The position numbers and the translations under genes are program-made. Under the pieces are notes generated by a model that did not search any database, had not been told where the DNA came from, and saw only the letters and a list, made by a program, of their open reading frames with translations. DNA of 64,000 nucleotides from Sinorhizobium terangae (lineage in GTDB: Bacteria > Pseudomonadota > Alphaproteobacteria > Rhizobiales > Rhizobiaceae), in NCBI RefSeq assembly GCF_009601505.1, contig NZ_WITC01000043.1, positions 1-64,000 on the forward strand, written 5' to 3'. Below, one piece after another: positions 8,410 through 19,699 of this stretch. The stretch's first letter is position 1. Every line of letters starts with the position of its first letter.

Positions 8410-10269
8410 TCAGTTGGTGCTGAACTTCTTTACTTCCATGAAGTTCACTGCGTTGCCACTGAAGCGTGCCGTATCGACAGTGCGTACACCACTCGTGAAG
8501 CCGGCAGCATAGACCGTCGTCGGCGCGGCACGAAGCGTCTTGCTGACAAAGCGCGGCGCCTTGACCGGCTTCGAAAGAGTGGCGACGCGACCGGTCGAGA
8601 GCGCCCATTCCGAAATGATCTTCTGCGTGAGCTTCGGCTCGGTGCGGACAGACGAGCGGCTGGCCGCCTCGGCATCCTGCTTCTTCGGCCGGCTGCCCTT
8701 TGCCGATACCTCGCCCTCAGTGTCGAAGGCGCTGTCGAAGATCAATTCCTTCGAGCTCGTGTCCGACCGGGGCGCATAGGCTGCCATTTCGATCGGCTGA
8801 GCGGCTGGTTCAGGTTCCGTCGTCGGCGCCGCAAGCGCCACACGCGTCTCCGCCTGGGCAGCCGTGTCACGCGGCGCCTCGGCGGAGGCGACGACCGGAC
8901 GATCCGCGAAAGCCGGGATGGCAACCTCTGCCTCGGCAACGGCCGCAAGCGCAGCCTCTCCGGCTGGGCGCATCGCCGGGACCGGCACGAAACCGAGCGC
9001 CTGAGCATCCCCTGTTGCGGCATCAGTGGACGCCACCAGCGTTCCGTTGGCAATCATCTCGTTCATATCACGGCGGTCGAGCATCTGCGGAACCGGCACC
9101 TTCAACGTGCTGAGATCCGCAAATTCCGATGGCACGGCCGGCGTCTGCTGCATGGCCGCGGCCAACGCCTCCTGGGCGTTGTTTTGCGCAGGCGCGACGA
9201 GTGCGACCGCGACGCCGCCATTGGCCGGCGCATCCTTGAAGGCCGGGCGAACGGTCGGAACCGGTGCGTTGATGTTCTGCTGTTCCTCCGAGGTCTGGCC
9301 GGCGACCGAGCCTGCGACACCCGGAAGCGCTTCCTGCCCAGCCGGAGCAGATGCGGTCTGAGCCGTGGCCGGAGCCTCGCCCTCGCCGTCGTCAGCCGCG
9401 CCGGCCGCGATTGCTTCTGGTTCTTCATCCTCGTCGCCGCCACCGCCGAAGAGCATGGCGAAGAGATTGCCGCTACGCTTGCCACTGGCAGCGTCGCCCG
9501 GTCCCTTGGCGCCGCCGCCGGCAACCTCGATAGCCGTCGCGCCGACGCGCCGCTTGTAATCTGCGACCGCCTGCTGATAGCCCGGCAACGGCTTGCCGTC
9601 AGACGGCACGTGCATGGTCTTGCCGTCCGGGAAGAGACGAGCGAGCTCGTTGCGGGTCATGCGCGGCCAGGCGCGCACGCCGCCGACGTCCATATGGACG
9701 AAGGGAGAGCCGGAGGTCGGATAATAGCCGACGCCACCCACCTGGAACTTCATGCCGATTTCGCGGAGTGTCTTGAGCTTCACGTCGGGCAGGTAGAAGT
9801 CCATCGCCTTGCCGAGCATGTGCTGGCTCTTCTTGGCGACACCCTTGGAGCGGGACCGAAGCATGCTGTTGGTGGCCGGAGAGCGATAAGCGGAAACGAC
9901 GTGAATATAGTCGCGCGAACCGCTCCTTTGGTAGACCTCCCAGACGAGATCAAGAAGCCGCGGATCCATCCTGGTTGGCTCGTTGCGCCGCCAGTCGCGC
10001 AGGAAACGGTTTATCTCCTGCAATCCCCTCGAATCGTAGCGGCCGTTGCGCTTGAAGGTGATCTGCGCCTTTTCCTTGGTATGAATGAAATAAAGCTTCA
10101 AGGTCCGGGTCTGGCCGGCCGCTTCGACGGGAGGTGCCATGCCGGGTGTGACGAGGGACGATGCCAATGCGATCGAGGCAAGAACTTGTGGTCCCTTGCG
10201 GGCAATCGCCGAGCAGACTCTGCGCGCCAAGAAGCCGAGTGGCTTCTTCAAACCGAACAAATTTGGCAT
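8410..10269 (-). CDS. DUF882 peptidase-M15-like cell-wall protein with long disordered tail
   Basis: 619 residues. The N-terminus has an extended signal-like region (ARRVCSAIARKGPQVLASIALASSLVTP is broken here as ARRVCSAIARK then VLASIALASSLV). Residues about 55-210 form a DUF882 domain related to D-Ala-D-Ala carboxypeptidases and the MepK-type endopeptidases: SAYRSPATNS, KSQHMLGKAMDFYLP and FVHMDVGG supply the expected His/Asp/His zinc ligands. The remaining ~400 residues are Ala/Pro/Glu-rich, low complexity and probably disordered. Likely a periplasmic peptidoglycan-modifying enzyme; the tail's role is unknown. It is a single gene ended by the shared terminator at 8356-8385. Confidence 0.85.
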   Translation of the reverse strand: MPNLFGLKKPLGFLARRVCSAIARKGPQVLASIALASSLVTPGMAPPVEAAGQTRTLKLYFIHTKEKAQITFKRNGRYDSRGLQEINRFLRDWRRNEPTRMDPRLLDLVWEVYQRSGSRDYIHVVSAYRSPATNSMLRSRSKGVAKKSQHMLGKAMDFYLPDVKLKTLREIGMKFQVGGVGYYPTSGSPFVHMDVGGVRAWPRMTRNELARLFPDGKTMHVPSDGKPLPGYQQAVADYKRRVGATAIEVAGGGAKGPGDAASGKRSGNLFAMLFGGGGDEDEEPEAIAAGAADDGEGEAPATAQTASAPAGQEALPGVAGSVAGQTSEEQQNINAPVPTVRPAFKDAPANGGVAVALVAPAQNNAQEALAAAMQQTPAVPSEFADLSTLKVPVPQMLDRRDMNEMIANGTLVASTDAATGDAQALGFVPVPAMRPAGEAALAAVAEAEVAIPAFADRPVVASAEAPRDTAAQAETRVALAAPTTEPEPAAQPIEMAAYAPRSDTSSKELIFDSAFDTEGEVSAKGSRPKKQDAEAASRSSVRTEPKLTQKIISEWALSTGRVATLSKPVKAPRFVSKTLRAAPTTVYAAGFTSGVRTVDTARFSGNAVNFMEVKKFSTN

Positions 10270-10365
10270 TCAATCCCCGCCTGCCGGACAACCGTGCTTC
10301 GCTGTCTCACTTGACTGTCAAATAAGGTGACAGCATGGCAATTATGCCACAGTAGTCACCGCCCC

Positions 10366-10394
10366 TTATAATATAGTGAACAGTTGACTAACAA
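10366..10394 (-). promoter_or_regulatory. Predicted promoter for the DUF882 gene
   Basis: Read on the minus strand, TTGTTA (10389-10394) and TTATAA (10366-10371) are separated by 17 bases in an AT-rich patch, about 90 bases before the ATG at 10269. The rest of the 180-base gap shows no other signal I can support. Confidence 0.4.
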
Positions 10395-10449
10395 GGTCTA
10401 AACGGCGGTGACGCAATTGTGCGGGCAATGAGTTGGGAATGCGTCGAAA

Positions 10450-11994
<1,545 letters not shown>

Positions 11995-12181
11995 GAAAGC
12001 CTCCTGCTTAGGACACGCGGTACTCTTTGGCCAACCTCATGTGCCAAATCATGCCAGCTATTCGTGCCATAAAGGGCTGAACATCATGTTTTGAGAAAAG
12101 CTTGCATTTTATCCATCGGCGGCGATAGCAATGGGGCCCATATCGCCTGCTGCTTCCGCCACGAACACGGGAAATCCGAAG

Positions 12182-14056
12182 ATGCCTCGATCCGCTCGAA
12201 ACCCCGCCTTTTCTGCTGCTCAATCCGCGCTTCGTGCGACGGCCGGTCAGGCGCATGGTGCTGCCGCCGACCTCGGCGACCTGCCGTCCTGGCGGCTGGA
12301 AGATCTTTACGCCTCCGCCACGTCGGAGGCATTCCGCGCCGACATGGCGAAGGCGGAAGCCGACGCGATCGCCTTCGAAAACAAATGGAAAGGCAAGCTG
12401 ACGGAGGCCGCCGGCAAAACCGGCGACGAGGGGATCGGCGCGGCGGTGAAGGAGTTCGAGGCGCTCGAGGAGTTGATGGGACGGATCGCCTCCTTTGCGG
12501 GCCTCACCTATTTCTCCGACACGTCCAATCCGGCGAACGGCAAGCTTTACGGCGACGTCCAGTCGAAGCTCACCGACATGTCGGCACATCTCCTGTTCTT
12601 CTCGCTGGAGCTCAATCGCATCGATGACGGTATCATCGATGCGGCGCTGACAAAGGACAGCCTCGCGGCACACTACAAGCCCTGGATCCTCGACCTGCGC
12701 AAGGACAAGCCCTTTCAGCTTGAAGACAAGCTGGAGCAGCTTTTCCTCGAAAAGTCGATGACCGGCGCGGCAGCCTTCAACAGGCTGTTCGACGAAACAG
12801 TCGCGGCACTCACCTTCAACGTTGATGGCGAGGCACTGCCGCTCGAGGTTACGTTGAATCTCCTGCAGGACCCCTCAGCGGAAACGCGCAGGAAAGCGGC
12901 AATGGCGCTCGCCGAAACCTTCAAGGCGAACATCCGCACCTTCACGCTGGTTACCAATACGCTTGCCAAGGACAAGGAAATCTCCGACCGCTGGCGCGGC
13001 TTCGCGGATATCGCCGACAGCCGCCATCTCGCCAATCGTGTCGAACGCGAGGTGGTGGACGCGCTGGCCGCCGCGGTGAAGGCAGCCTATCCGCGCCTCT
13101 CGCATCGCTACTACGCCATGAAGGCGAAATGGCTCGGCATGGAGCAGATGGACTTCTGGGATCGCAACGCTCCGCTCCCTGAGACGCCCAACGCCGTCAT
13201 TCCCTGGGACGAGGCAAAGGACACGGTGCTCTCGGCCTATCACGCCTTCGCTCCGGAAATGGCGACGATCGCCCGCCGCTTCTTCGATGACCGCTGGATC
13301 GACGCACCCGTCAGGCGCGGCAAGGCGCCTGGCGCCTTCGCCCATCCGACGGTTCCCTCCGTCCATCCCTACGTGCTCGTCAACTATATGGGCAAGCCGC
13401 GGGACGTGATGACGCTCGCCCACGAGCTCGGCCACGGCGTGCATCAGGTGCTCGCCGGCGCTCAGGGTGCGCTGATGGCTTCGACGCCGCTGACGCTTGC
13501 CGAAACCGCCTCCGTCTTCGGCGAGATGCTGACCTTCCGCGCGCTCCTCGACCGGACCAAGGACAAGCGCGAGCGCAAGGCGATGCTCGCGCAGAAGGTG
13601 GAGGATATGATCAACACGGTCGTGCGTCAGATCGCCTTCTACGAATTCGAGCGCAAGGTCCACACTGCCCGCAAGGACGGCGAACTGACCGCCGACGACC
13701 TCGGCGACATGTGGCTTTCGGTTCAGACGGAAAGTCTCGGTCCCGCGATCCGGATTTCCGAAGGCTACGAGACCTATTGGGCCTATATCCCGCACTTCAT
13801 CCACTCGCCCTTCTATGTCTATGCCTACGCCTTCGGCGATTGCCTCGTGAACTCGCTCTACGCCGTCTACCAAAAGGCCGAAAAGGGCTTCCAGGAGAAG
13901 TATTTCGAGCTCCTGAAGGCCGGTGGAACCAAGCATCATTCCGAACTGCTGGCGCCCTTCGGCCTCAATGCCACCGATCCGTCGTTCTGGGCGCAGGGAC
14001 TGTCGATGATTGAGGGGCTGATCGACGAGTTGGAGGCGCTTGATAAGGCAGCCTGA
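12182..14056 (+). CDS. pepF: M3-family oligoendopeptidase (PepF type)
   Basis: About 624 residues, typical of M3B oligoendopeptidases, which cleave short peptides in the cytoplasm using zinc. The HELGHGVHQ motif gives the two His and the catalytic Glu, and LAETASVFGEM about 25 residues later supplies the third ligand Glu. The N-terminal helical region (LGDLPSWRLEDLY) is also family-typical. ATG 12182 is used; an in-frame ATG at 12131 would add 17 residues, and neither has a strong ribosome-binding site. The gene is divergent from the sigma-54 regulator. Confidence 0.92.
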   Translation: MPRSARNPAFSAAQSALRATAGQAHGAAADLGDLPSWRLEDLYASATSEAFRADMAKAEADAIAFENKWKGKLTEAAGKTGDEGIGAAVKEFEALEELMGRIASFAGLTYFSDTSNPANGKLYGDVQSKLTDMSAHLLFFSLELNRIDDGIIDAALTKDSLAAHYKPWILDLRKDKPFQLEDKLEQLFLEKSMTGAAAFNRLFDETVAALTFNVDGEALPLEVTLNLLQDPSAETRRKAAMALAETFKANIRTFTLVTNTLAKDKEISDRWRGFADIADSRHLANRVEREVVDALAAAVKAAYPRLSHRYYAMKAKWLGMEQMDFWDRNAPLPETPNAVIPWDEAKDTVLSAYHAFAPEMATIARRFFDDRWIDAPVRRGKAPGAFAHPTVPSVHPYVLVNYMGKPRDVMTLAHELGHGVHQVLAGAQGALMASTPLTLAETASVFGEMLTFRALLDRTKDKRERKAMLAQKVEDMINTVVRQIAFYEFERKVHTARKDGELTADDLGDMWLSVQTESLGPAIRISEGYETYWAYIPHFIHSPFYVYAYAFGDCLVNSLYAVYQKAEKGFQEKYFELLKAGGTKHHSELLAPFGLNATDPSFWAQGLSMIEGLIDELEALDKAA

Positions 14057-14109
14057 GCCGGCGGGCGTATGCCCCAGCGGCTGATGTTGAACGGACGACG
14101 ACCAGCTTG

Positions 14110-15267
14110 ATGATCGAGAATGCGCCCTATGTCCTTTTCCGGGACGACAGCGAGAACCGGACGACGGTTTTCGCGGAGCCCTTGCGCGTCGTCACGGCGC
14201 GCACGCGAGCGGAATTCCGGCGCGGCCTCGCGGAAATCGAGAGCGCTCATCGGGCCGGAAAGTGGCTCGCCGGCTACATGGCCTATGAGGCCGGCCACCT
14301 CTTCGAAGAGAAGCTCACCCTCTTTGCCGAGGAGAACCGGGAAACGCCGCTGATGTCCTTCGGCATCTTCGACGCGCCGGCGGAGGATCATCCACTCGGC
14401 GAACCGCAGCGACGAACGGAAAACGAGCCCTTCCTCCTGGAGCCTCGCGCCGGCTGGGACTTTCCCGCCTACCGCGCGCGGTTCGAACGCCTGCACCAGC
14501 ACCTGCGCCAGGGAGACTGCTATCAGGCAAACCTGACGATGCCGATCCATGCACGCTGGTCAGGCGACCCGCGCGCAGCCTTCTGGTCGCTAATCGAGCG
14601 CCAGCCGGTGAAATACGGGGCGCTGGTAGCGCTTGACGGCCCGGTTCTTCTCTCGCGCTCACCGGAACTGTTCTTTTACGTCGACGCCGACGGCTGGATC
14701 GAAACGCATCCGATGAAGGGCACGGCGCCGCGCGGCGCGACGGCCGAAGAGGACGCGGCGATTGTCGCCGCGATGCGGGCAGACGAAAAGACCCAGGCCG
14801 AAAACCGGATGATCGTCGACCTCTTGCGCAACGACATCTCCCGCGTGACCACGGTCGGAACGTTGGACGTCCCAAAACTCTTCGATATCGAAACCTATCC
14901 GACCGTTCATCAGATGGTGAGCCACGTCAGGGCCAAGCTCCGGCCCGACACCGGCATTGCCGACATTTTTGCTGCTCTCTTTCCGTGCGGTTCCATCACC
15001 GGTGCCCCCAAGATCCGGGCGATGGAAATCCTGCATGAGCTGGAAAGCGGGCCGCGCGACGCCTATTGCGGCGCCATCGGCTTCATCGCCCCGAACGGGG
15101 TCATGCGGTTCAACGTGGCGATCCGGACAATTTCTTTGTTTTCGGATGGCCTAGCAGTTTTCAATGTCGGCGGCGGCATCGTCTTCGATTCAAGGGCCGA
15201 GGCCGAATATGACGAATGCCTGTTGAAGGCGCGATTCGCCGTCGGCGACGCCGAGATCGTCCGATGA
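14110..15267 (+). CDS. pabB: Aminodeoxychorismate synthase component I
   Basis: Makes 4-amino-4-deoxychorismate from chorismate for folate synthesis. 385 residues covering the chorismate-binding domain: PMKGTAPRG, AENRMIVDLLRND and CGSITGAPK are the diagnostic active-site motifs. The N-terminal part is the shorter, divergent half. ATG 14110 is used; a TTG lies three bases before it. The stop overlaps the next gene's ATG by four bases (ATGA), and that gene is the lyase partner PabC, which strongly supports PabB rather than anthranilate or isochorismate synthase. Confidence 0.93.
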   Translation: MIENAPYVLFRDDSENRTTVFAEPLRVVTARTRAEFRRGLAEIESAHRAGKWLAGYMAYEAGHLFEEKLTLFAEENRETPLMSFGIFDAPAEDHPLGEPQRRTENEPFLLEPRAGWDFPAYRARFERLHQHLRQGDCYQANLTMPIHARWSGDPRAAFWSLIERQPVKYGALVALDGPVLLSRSPELFFYVDADGWIETHPMKGTAPRGATAEEDAAIVAAMRADEKTQAENRMIVDLLRNDISRVTTVGTLDVPKLFDIETYPTVHQMVSHVRAKLRPDTGIADIFAALFPCGSITGAPKIRAMEILHELESGPRDAYCGAIGFIAPNGVMRFNVAIRTISLFSDGLAVFNVGGGIVFDSRAEAEYDECLLKARFAVGDAEIVR

Positions 15268-15890
15268 CGGATTTTTCGCTGATCGAGACGCTGCGCTTCG
15301 AGCCGGAGACCGGCTTCGTCCGGCTGCCGCTGCATCTCGCGCGGTTGACGCGCTCGGCGCGGCGGCTTGGCTTTGCCGGCGCAGATGCTGCGGACGCCCA
15401 TCTGAACGAAGCCGTGCGCGGTGCGGCAGGTCCGCTGCGGGTCCGCCTGACGCTTGACCGCCAGGGTACCATCGCCGTCACCACCGCTCCCTTTACCCCC
15501 ATTCCCGACGATACCGTCTGGCGCGCGCGGATTGCTGCCGCAAGGCTCGATTCCGGCAACCGGCTGCTTCGGTTCAAGACGACACGGCGCGAAATCTTCG
15601 AGGCTGCGCGCAGCGAGTTCTCGCCGGCGGAGGCCGACGAGATCATCCTGCTCAATGAGAAGGGCGAGGTTTGCGAAGGCACGATAACCTCCGTCTTCCT
15701 CGATGACGGAAGCGGCATCCTCAAAACGCCGCCGATCGCCTGCGGCCTGCTTGCCGGGGTGCTGCGCACCGAACTCATCTGCCAGCGCCGCGCGCGCGTT
15801 TCTCGTCTCTCGCCTGCCGATCTTGAAGGTGGGAACCTCTATCTCGGCAATTCGCTACGAGGTCTGGTCCGGGCGACACTCGGGGTCTGA
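15264..15890 (+). CDS. pabC: Class IV aminotransferase, probable aminodeoxychorismate lyase
   Basis: About 208 residues, fold-type IV PLP enzyme. LLRFKTTRR contains the expected Schiff-base lysine and EGTITSVFL the cofactor phosphate-binding region. It would release pyruvate from aminodeoxychorismate to give p-aminobenzoate. The start codon overlaps the pabB stop (ATGA), indicating coupling. It is shorter than branched-chain aminotransferases, in line with PabC. The last 36 bases overlap the convergent GGDEF gene. Confidence 0.88.
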   Translation: MTDFSLIETLRFEPETGFVRLPLHLARLTRSARRLGFAGADAADAHLNEAVRGAAGPLRVRLTLDRQGTIAVTTAPFTPIPDDTVWRARIAAARLDSGNRLLRFKTTRREIFEAARSEFSPAEADEIILLNEKGEVCEGTITSVFLDDGSGILKTPPIACGLLAGVLRTELICQRRARVSRLSPADLEGGNLYLGNSLRGLVRATLGV

Positions 15891-16811
15891 GCCTGCGAGC
15901 GTATAACGCTTCACGCGGTCGCGCCCCTCGCGCTTGGCAAGATAGAGGGCCTCGTCCGCGCGGGCATAGATGTCGTTGACGGTGTCGCCGTCGCGGTATT
16001 CCGCAAGCCCCACCGAGCAGGTGTAGTAGAACTCCGGGATGTTCGAAAGCGGGCGGGCAGTGCGCACCTTGTCCAGCACCCGGTCGAGGATGAGATGGCT
16101 CTCGCTGACCGTCGTGTCGGGCAGGATCAGCATGAACTCCTCGCCGCCGATCCGGCCGAAACAATCTGAACGGCGTACGATCCCCTGCATCTGGCGAGCG
16201 AAATCCAGCAGCACTTCGTCGCCGCGCTGGTGGCCATAGCGATCGTTGATCGCCTTGAAATAGTCGATGTCGATGATCGCCACGCAACCCCACATGTCCG
16301 GATTGCCGGTGCAGTTCACGATGAAGTCGTTAAGTCTGTCCATCGTGTAGCGCCGGTTCGGCACGCTGGTGAGCTCGTCCACCTGCGACGCACGCACCGC
16401 AAAATCGCGGTCCTGCCGTAGCTCGCGTTCCTCGGCGCGAATCGAGGTGATATCGACGGCGATGCAGAGCATGCAGCCGGTGGCATCGACCGTCTCGGTC
16501 ATCCACAGCCAGCGGCCATCATGAAGGTCGGTTTCGAGCGCACGAAACGGTACCTTTCCCCGCCGATGGACCGTGGCCGCGATCCAGGCCTCGATGTCGT
16601 CCGTCTTCACCACCGTTCCCTTGCCGCAGGCATAGTTGCGCCGCATCAGATCGGACCAGGTCGGAAAGTCGTCGGGTGCGAGATTGTAGGCGGCGCGAAA
16701 GGCATCATTGGCAAAACACAAACGGTCATGCTGATCATAAAGCGCGATCAATACGGGTGATCGAGCCTGCAATGCCATCAAGGTCTGGAGATGGTCGCCA
16801 GTCACGGTCAA
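15855..16811 (-). CDS. PAS-GGDEF diguanylate cyclase
   Basis: About 318 residues. The N-terminal ~130 residues form a PAS-like sensor (LIALYDQHDRLCFANDAFR...). The C-terminal GGDEF domain has DELTSVPNRR, DIDYFKAINDRYGHQRGDE and the active-site signature GGEEF, so it should make cyclic di-GMP. No inhibitory RxxD is obvious just before GGEEF. No membrane segment is seen. Starts are all non-ATG: TTG at 16811 has GGAGGG seven bases upstream; TTG 16817 and GTG 16805 are alternatives. Its 3' end overlaps convergent pabC by 36 bases. Confidence 0.9.
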   Translation of the reverse strand: MTVTGDHLQTLMALQARSPVLIALYDQHDRLCFANDAFRAAYNLAPDDFPTWSDLMRRNYACGKGTVVKTDDIEAWIAATVHRRGKVPFRALETDLHDGRWLWMTETVDATGCMLCIAVDITSIRAEERELRQDRDFAVRASQVDELTSVPNRRYTMDRLNDFIVNCTGNPDMWGCVAIIDIDYFKAINDRYGHQRGDEVLLDFARQMQGIVRRSDCFGRIGGEEFMLILPDTTVSESHLILDRVLDKVRTARPLSNIPEFYYTCSVGLAEYRDGDTVNDIYARADEALYLAKREGRDRVKRYTLAGSDPECRPDQTS

Positions 16812-16834
16812 TCTCAATCCCTCCGGGCAGACGT

Positions 16835-16942
16835 ATTACAGCACCGCGCGTCCGATCGGACGCGCAAAGATCGCTGTAGCACTTTGATTTGCTGCATGAT
16901 TTTGTCCTTAAATCGATTCCGATTTAAGCAATCATGCAGTAG
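16835..16942 (+). repeat. Family B palindromic repeat
   Basis: Two palindromes in series: GCGCGTCCGATCGGACGCGC, then CCTTAAATCGATTCCGATTTAAG inside an arm pair TGCATGAT/ATCATGCA. Family members lie at 41208-41311 and 43835-43944. It sits just upstream of the GGDEF gene's start and may carry part of its upstream region. Confidence 0.75.
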
Positions 16943-17067
16943 GAAATGCAATTACAACAAGAATATTCAAGTGCAAGAGCTATAACACGAATCGCTTGTG
17001 GCCGAATGCCCGCCATGCCAATGGAAGGAAAATATGGTTAAGCGGCGAAGTCTTCCGGTTCCTCTGC

Positions 17068-17946
17068 ATGAAACACACCCCCTACGACGGTTCGTCAAAA
17101 CCCTTCACGATCGGCCTCGTCCAGCTCGATCCCGACCGGTGGATTGAACCGGACGATGCGCTTGAATTCTATCTCGACGAAAAGGCGCGACTGCTCGCCT
17201 CCATGCGCGAGGGCATTTTCATCGCCGAGCCGGGGACGGAGCCTGCGCAGGACGAACTCCTGAACGTGCTCACCGAATACCTGCCCAACCGATATCCGGC
17301 ACTCTACCGGCGCGAGGGCGATGCCATGGTCGTCGGTGGCCGCCGGGTGGTGCTTGCCGGCGATGCCGCTCTCGTCACCGCCGGCTCTCTGGTCCAGGAC
17401 GACCTTGCGATCATGGAGCGCAAGGATGGTGATTGGCGACTTGCCGCGGGTTATGTCGCCTTTCCGTCCTCCTGGTCGCTCGCGGAGAAATTCGGCAAGG
17501 CGATGCACGCGATTCATGCGCCTGTTCCCGGCTTCGGCGAAGGCACGCGCAATGCCGAACTCATCACCCGCATGTTCGACAATCTTTCGCCCGGACGTTT
17601 CGTCGAACGCTTCAACTGGGCGATCAACGTCGATGGCGCGCTGCATCTGCCGAAGTCGAAATCCGAAGGAGTCGATGCCAAGGCGGTGTCGCTTTCCGAA
17701 GACGACACCTTCATCCGGATCGAGCGCCAGACGCTTCGCAAACTGCCGGAGACCGGCACGATCGTCTTCACGATCCGCATCTATTCCGACCCGCTCGCCG
17801 CCCTCAGACGCCGACCGGATGCGGCAGCGCTTGCCCGGTCCTTTGTTGCCCAACTGCGCGAATTGACGCTGCCGCAGGCAGCCTACAAGGGTCTTGTGAG
17901 CAAGCGGGAGGCCCTGATCGCGGCGTTGCTGGCGATTGCCGGTTAA
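17068..17946 (+). CDS. DUF3445 protein (haem-dependent oxidative N-demethylase family)
   Basis: About 292 residues, starting MKHTPYDGSSKPFTIGL. Segments such as NRYPALY, a long central block ending in WRLAAGYVAFPSSWS, GKAMHAIHAPVPGF and RFNWAINVDGALHL match the DUF3445 family. One subgroup has been characterised as haem-dependent oxidative N-demethylases, but most members are untested, so substrate and haem binding are inference. Cytoplasmic; no signal peptide. It is a single gene between repeat-rich intergenic regions. Confidence 0.8.
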   Translation: MKHTPYDGSSKPFTIGLVQLDPDRWIEPDDALEFYLDEKARLLASMREGIFIAEPGTEPAQDELLNVLTEYLPNRYPALYRREGDAMVVGGRRVVLAGDAALVTAGSLVQDDLAIMERKDGDWRLAAGYVAFPSSWSLAEKFGKAMHAIHAPVPGFGEGTRNAELITRMFDNLSPGRFVERFNWAINVDGALHLPKSKSEGVDAKAVSLSEDDTFIRIERQTLRKLPETGTIVFTIRIYSDPLAALRRRPDAAALARSFVAQLRELTLPQAAYKGLVSKREALIAALLAIAG

Positions 17947-18003
17947 GTAAAGTCGCACGGCGCGGTTGACGCGACCGCCCTTTATTGTGACAGGAAACTA
18001 TGC

Positions 18004-18112
18004 TCTAGAGCATCCGCTTTCAGCGATTTCCCCTGAAAGCGGGCAAGAAGCTCTCGAACTGCAGTGCTTCAGCGCCTCGGCGCCTTCATCGGACGCGCGG
18101 GCGCTTTTGGCT
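18004..18112 (-). repeat. Degenerate repeat upstream of hss
   Basis: CGCTTTCAG and CTGAAAGCG form a 9-bp inverted repeat (18015-18041). It is followed by a CTGCAGTGCTTCAGCGC...GGACGCGCGGGCGCT stretch resembling the right half of family B. The copy is much diverged. It lies in the leader region of hss. Confidence 0.4.
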
Positions 18113-18189
18113 TGAACAGAGAGTCAAACGCCCGTTTTCCGCGCATTTCAACCAACCTCACAGGGATGTATCCTCAGGAGAAGACCAAA

Positions 18190-19641
18190 ATGGCAGATAC
18201 CAATTATCCGGTTTATGGCGAGATTACCGGCCCGATCGTCATGATCGGCTTCGGTTCGATCGGCCACGGCACCTTGCCGCTGATCGAACGCCACTTCAAA
18301 TACGACAAGAACCGGTTGATTGTGGTCGAACCGCGCGAAGACGCCAAGGACACGGAGATTTTCGAGCGCCACGGCGTGCGTCACGTCAAGGCTTACGTGA
18401 CCAAGGACAACTACAAGGAACTCTTGAAGCCGCTGCTGACCGAGGGCGGCGGACAGGGCTTCTGCGTCAACCTCTCCGTCGACACGTCCTCGCTCGATCT
18501 CATGAAGCTCTGCCGCAAGCTCGATGTCCTCTACATCGACACGGTCGTGGAGCCCTGGCTCGGCTTCTACTTCAACCCCGAAATGGACAACGCCGCACGC
18601 ACCAACTATGCGCTGCGCGAGACGGTTCGTAAGGAAAAGCAGAAGAATCCGGGCGGCACCACGGCGGTTTCGACCTGCGGCGCCAACCCGGGCATGGTCT
18701 CCTGGTTCGTCAAGAAGGCGCTCCTCAACCTCGCCGACGACCTCGGCCTGAAATATGAGGAGCCGCATCAGGACGACCGCGAAGGCTGGGCGAAGCTGAT
18801 GAAGAAGGCGGGCGTCAAGGGCATCCATATCGCCGAGCGCGACACGCAGCGCAGCAAGAATCCCAAGCCGCTCGACGTCTTCTGGAACACCTGGTCGGTC
18901 GAAGGCTTCATTTCCGAAGGCCTGCAGCCGGCGGAACTCGGCTGGGGCACGCACGAAAACTGGATGCCGAAGAACGCCAGGAAGCACAAGAAGGGCTGCC
19001 AGGCGGCGATCTATCTGGAGCAGCCGGGCGCAAACACGCGCGTGCGCACCTGGTGCCCGACGCCCGGCCCGCAGTACGGCTTCCTCGTCACCCACAACGA
19101 GTCGATCTCGATTGCCGACTTCTTCACCGTTCGTGACAAGGACGGCGAAGTCACCTACCGCCCGACCTGCCACTATGCCTACCATCCCAACAACGACGCC
19201 GTGCTCTCGCTGCACGAGATGTTCGGCAATGGCGGCAACGCGCAGCCGGTGCACCACGTTCTCGACGAGAACGAACTCGTTGATGGCATCGATGAACTCG
19301 GCGTCCTGCTCTACGGTCACGACAAGAACGCCTATTGGTACGGTTCGCGCCTGTCGCTGGAAGAAACCCGACGCATCGCGCCCTATCAGAATGCCACCGG
19401 CCTGCAGGTGACGAGCGCCGTTCTGGCCGGCATGGTCTGGGCCCTCGAGAACCCGAAGGTCGGCATCGTCGAAGCCGACGAGATGGACTACAAGCGCTGC
19501 CTGGAAGTGCAGCTTCCCTATCTCGGCCCGGTCGAAGGCCACTACACCGACTGGACGCCGCTTGAGGGTCGTCCGGGCCTGTTCCCGGAAGACCTCGACA
19601 CCAAGGATCCGTGGCAGTTCCGGAACATCCTGTTCCGCTAA
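18190..19641 (+). CDS. hss: Homospermidine synthase
   Basis: 483 residues, the expected length. The enzyme makes sym-homospermidine from putrescine with NAD, a major rhizobial polyamine. The N-terminus carries a Rossmann-type motif VMIGFGSIGHGTLP, followed by STCGANPGMVSWFVKKAL, DVFWNTWSVEGF and AYWYGSRLSLEETR, all characteristic. ATG 18190 follows CAGGAGAAG; upstream in-frame codons run through a degenerate repeat and are unlikely. It is monocistronic, with a hairpin terminator at 19670. Confidence 0.96.
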   Translation: MADTNYPVYGEITGPIVMIGFGSIGHGTLPLIERHFKYDKNRLIVVEPREDAKDTEIFERHGVRHVKAYVTKDNYKELLKPLLTEGGGQGFCVNLSVDTSSLDLMKLCRKLDVLYIDTVVEPWLGFYFNPEMDNAARTNYALRETVRKEKQKNPGGTTAVSTCGANPGMVSWFVKKALLNLADDLGLKYEEPHQDDREGWAKLMKKAGVKGIHIAERDTQRSKNPKPLDVFWNTWSVEGFISEGLQPAELGWGTHENWMPKNARKHKKGCQAAIYLEQPGANTRVRTWCPTPGPQYGFLVTHNESISIADFFTVRDKDGEVTYRPTCHYAYHPNNDAVLSLHEMFGNGGNAQPVHHVLDENELVDGIDELGVLLYGHDKNAYWYGSRLSLEETRRIAPYQNATGLQVTSAVLAGMVWALENPKVGIVEADEMDYKRCLEVQLPYLGPVEGHYTDWTPLEGRPGLFPEDLDTKDPWQFRNILFR

Positions 19642-19669
19642 GACTCGCGGCATATAAGCTGCAGAATCC

Positions 19670-19699
19670 GGCCCGGAGCAGCACCGCTTCGGGCCTTTT
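19670..19699 (+). terminator. Terminator after hss
   Basis: GGCCCG (19670-19675) pairs with CGGGCC (19690-19695), followed by TTTTC, 29 bases after the hss stop codon. The remaining gap to omp10 (about 215 bases) shows no further feature I can support. Confidence 0.65.

Noticed and set aside
18148..19653. A 501-codon open frame on the minus strand opposite hss
   Set aside because: Antisense shadow; hss has all its motifs and a terminator on the plus strand.
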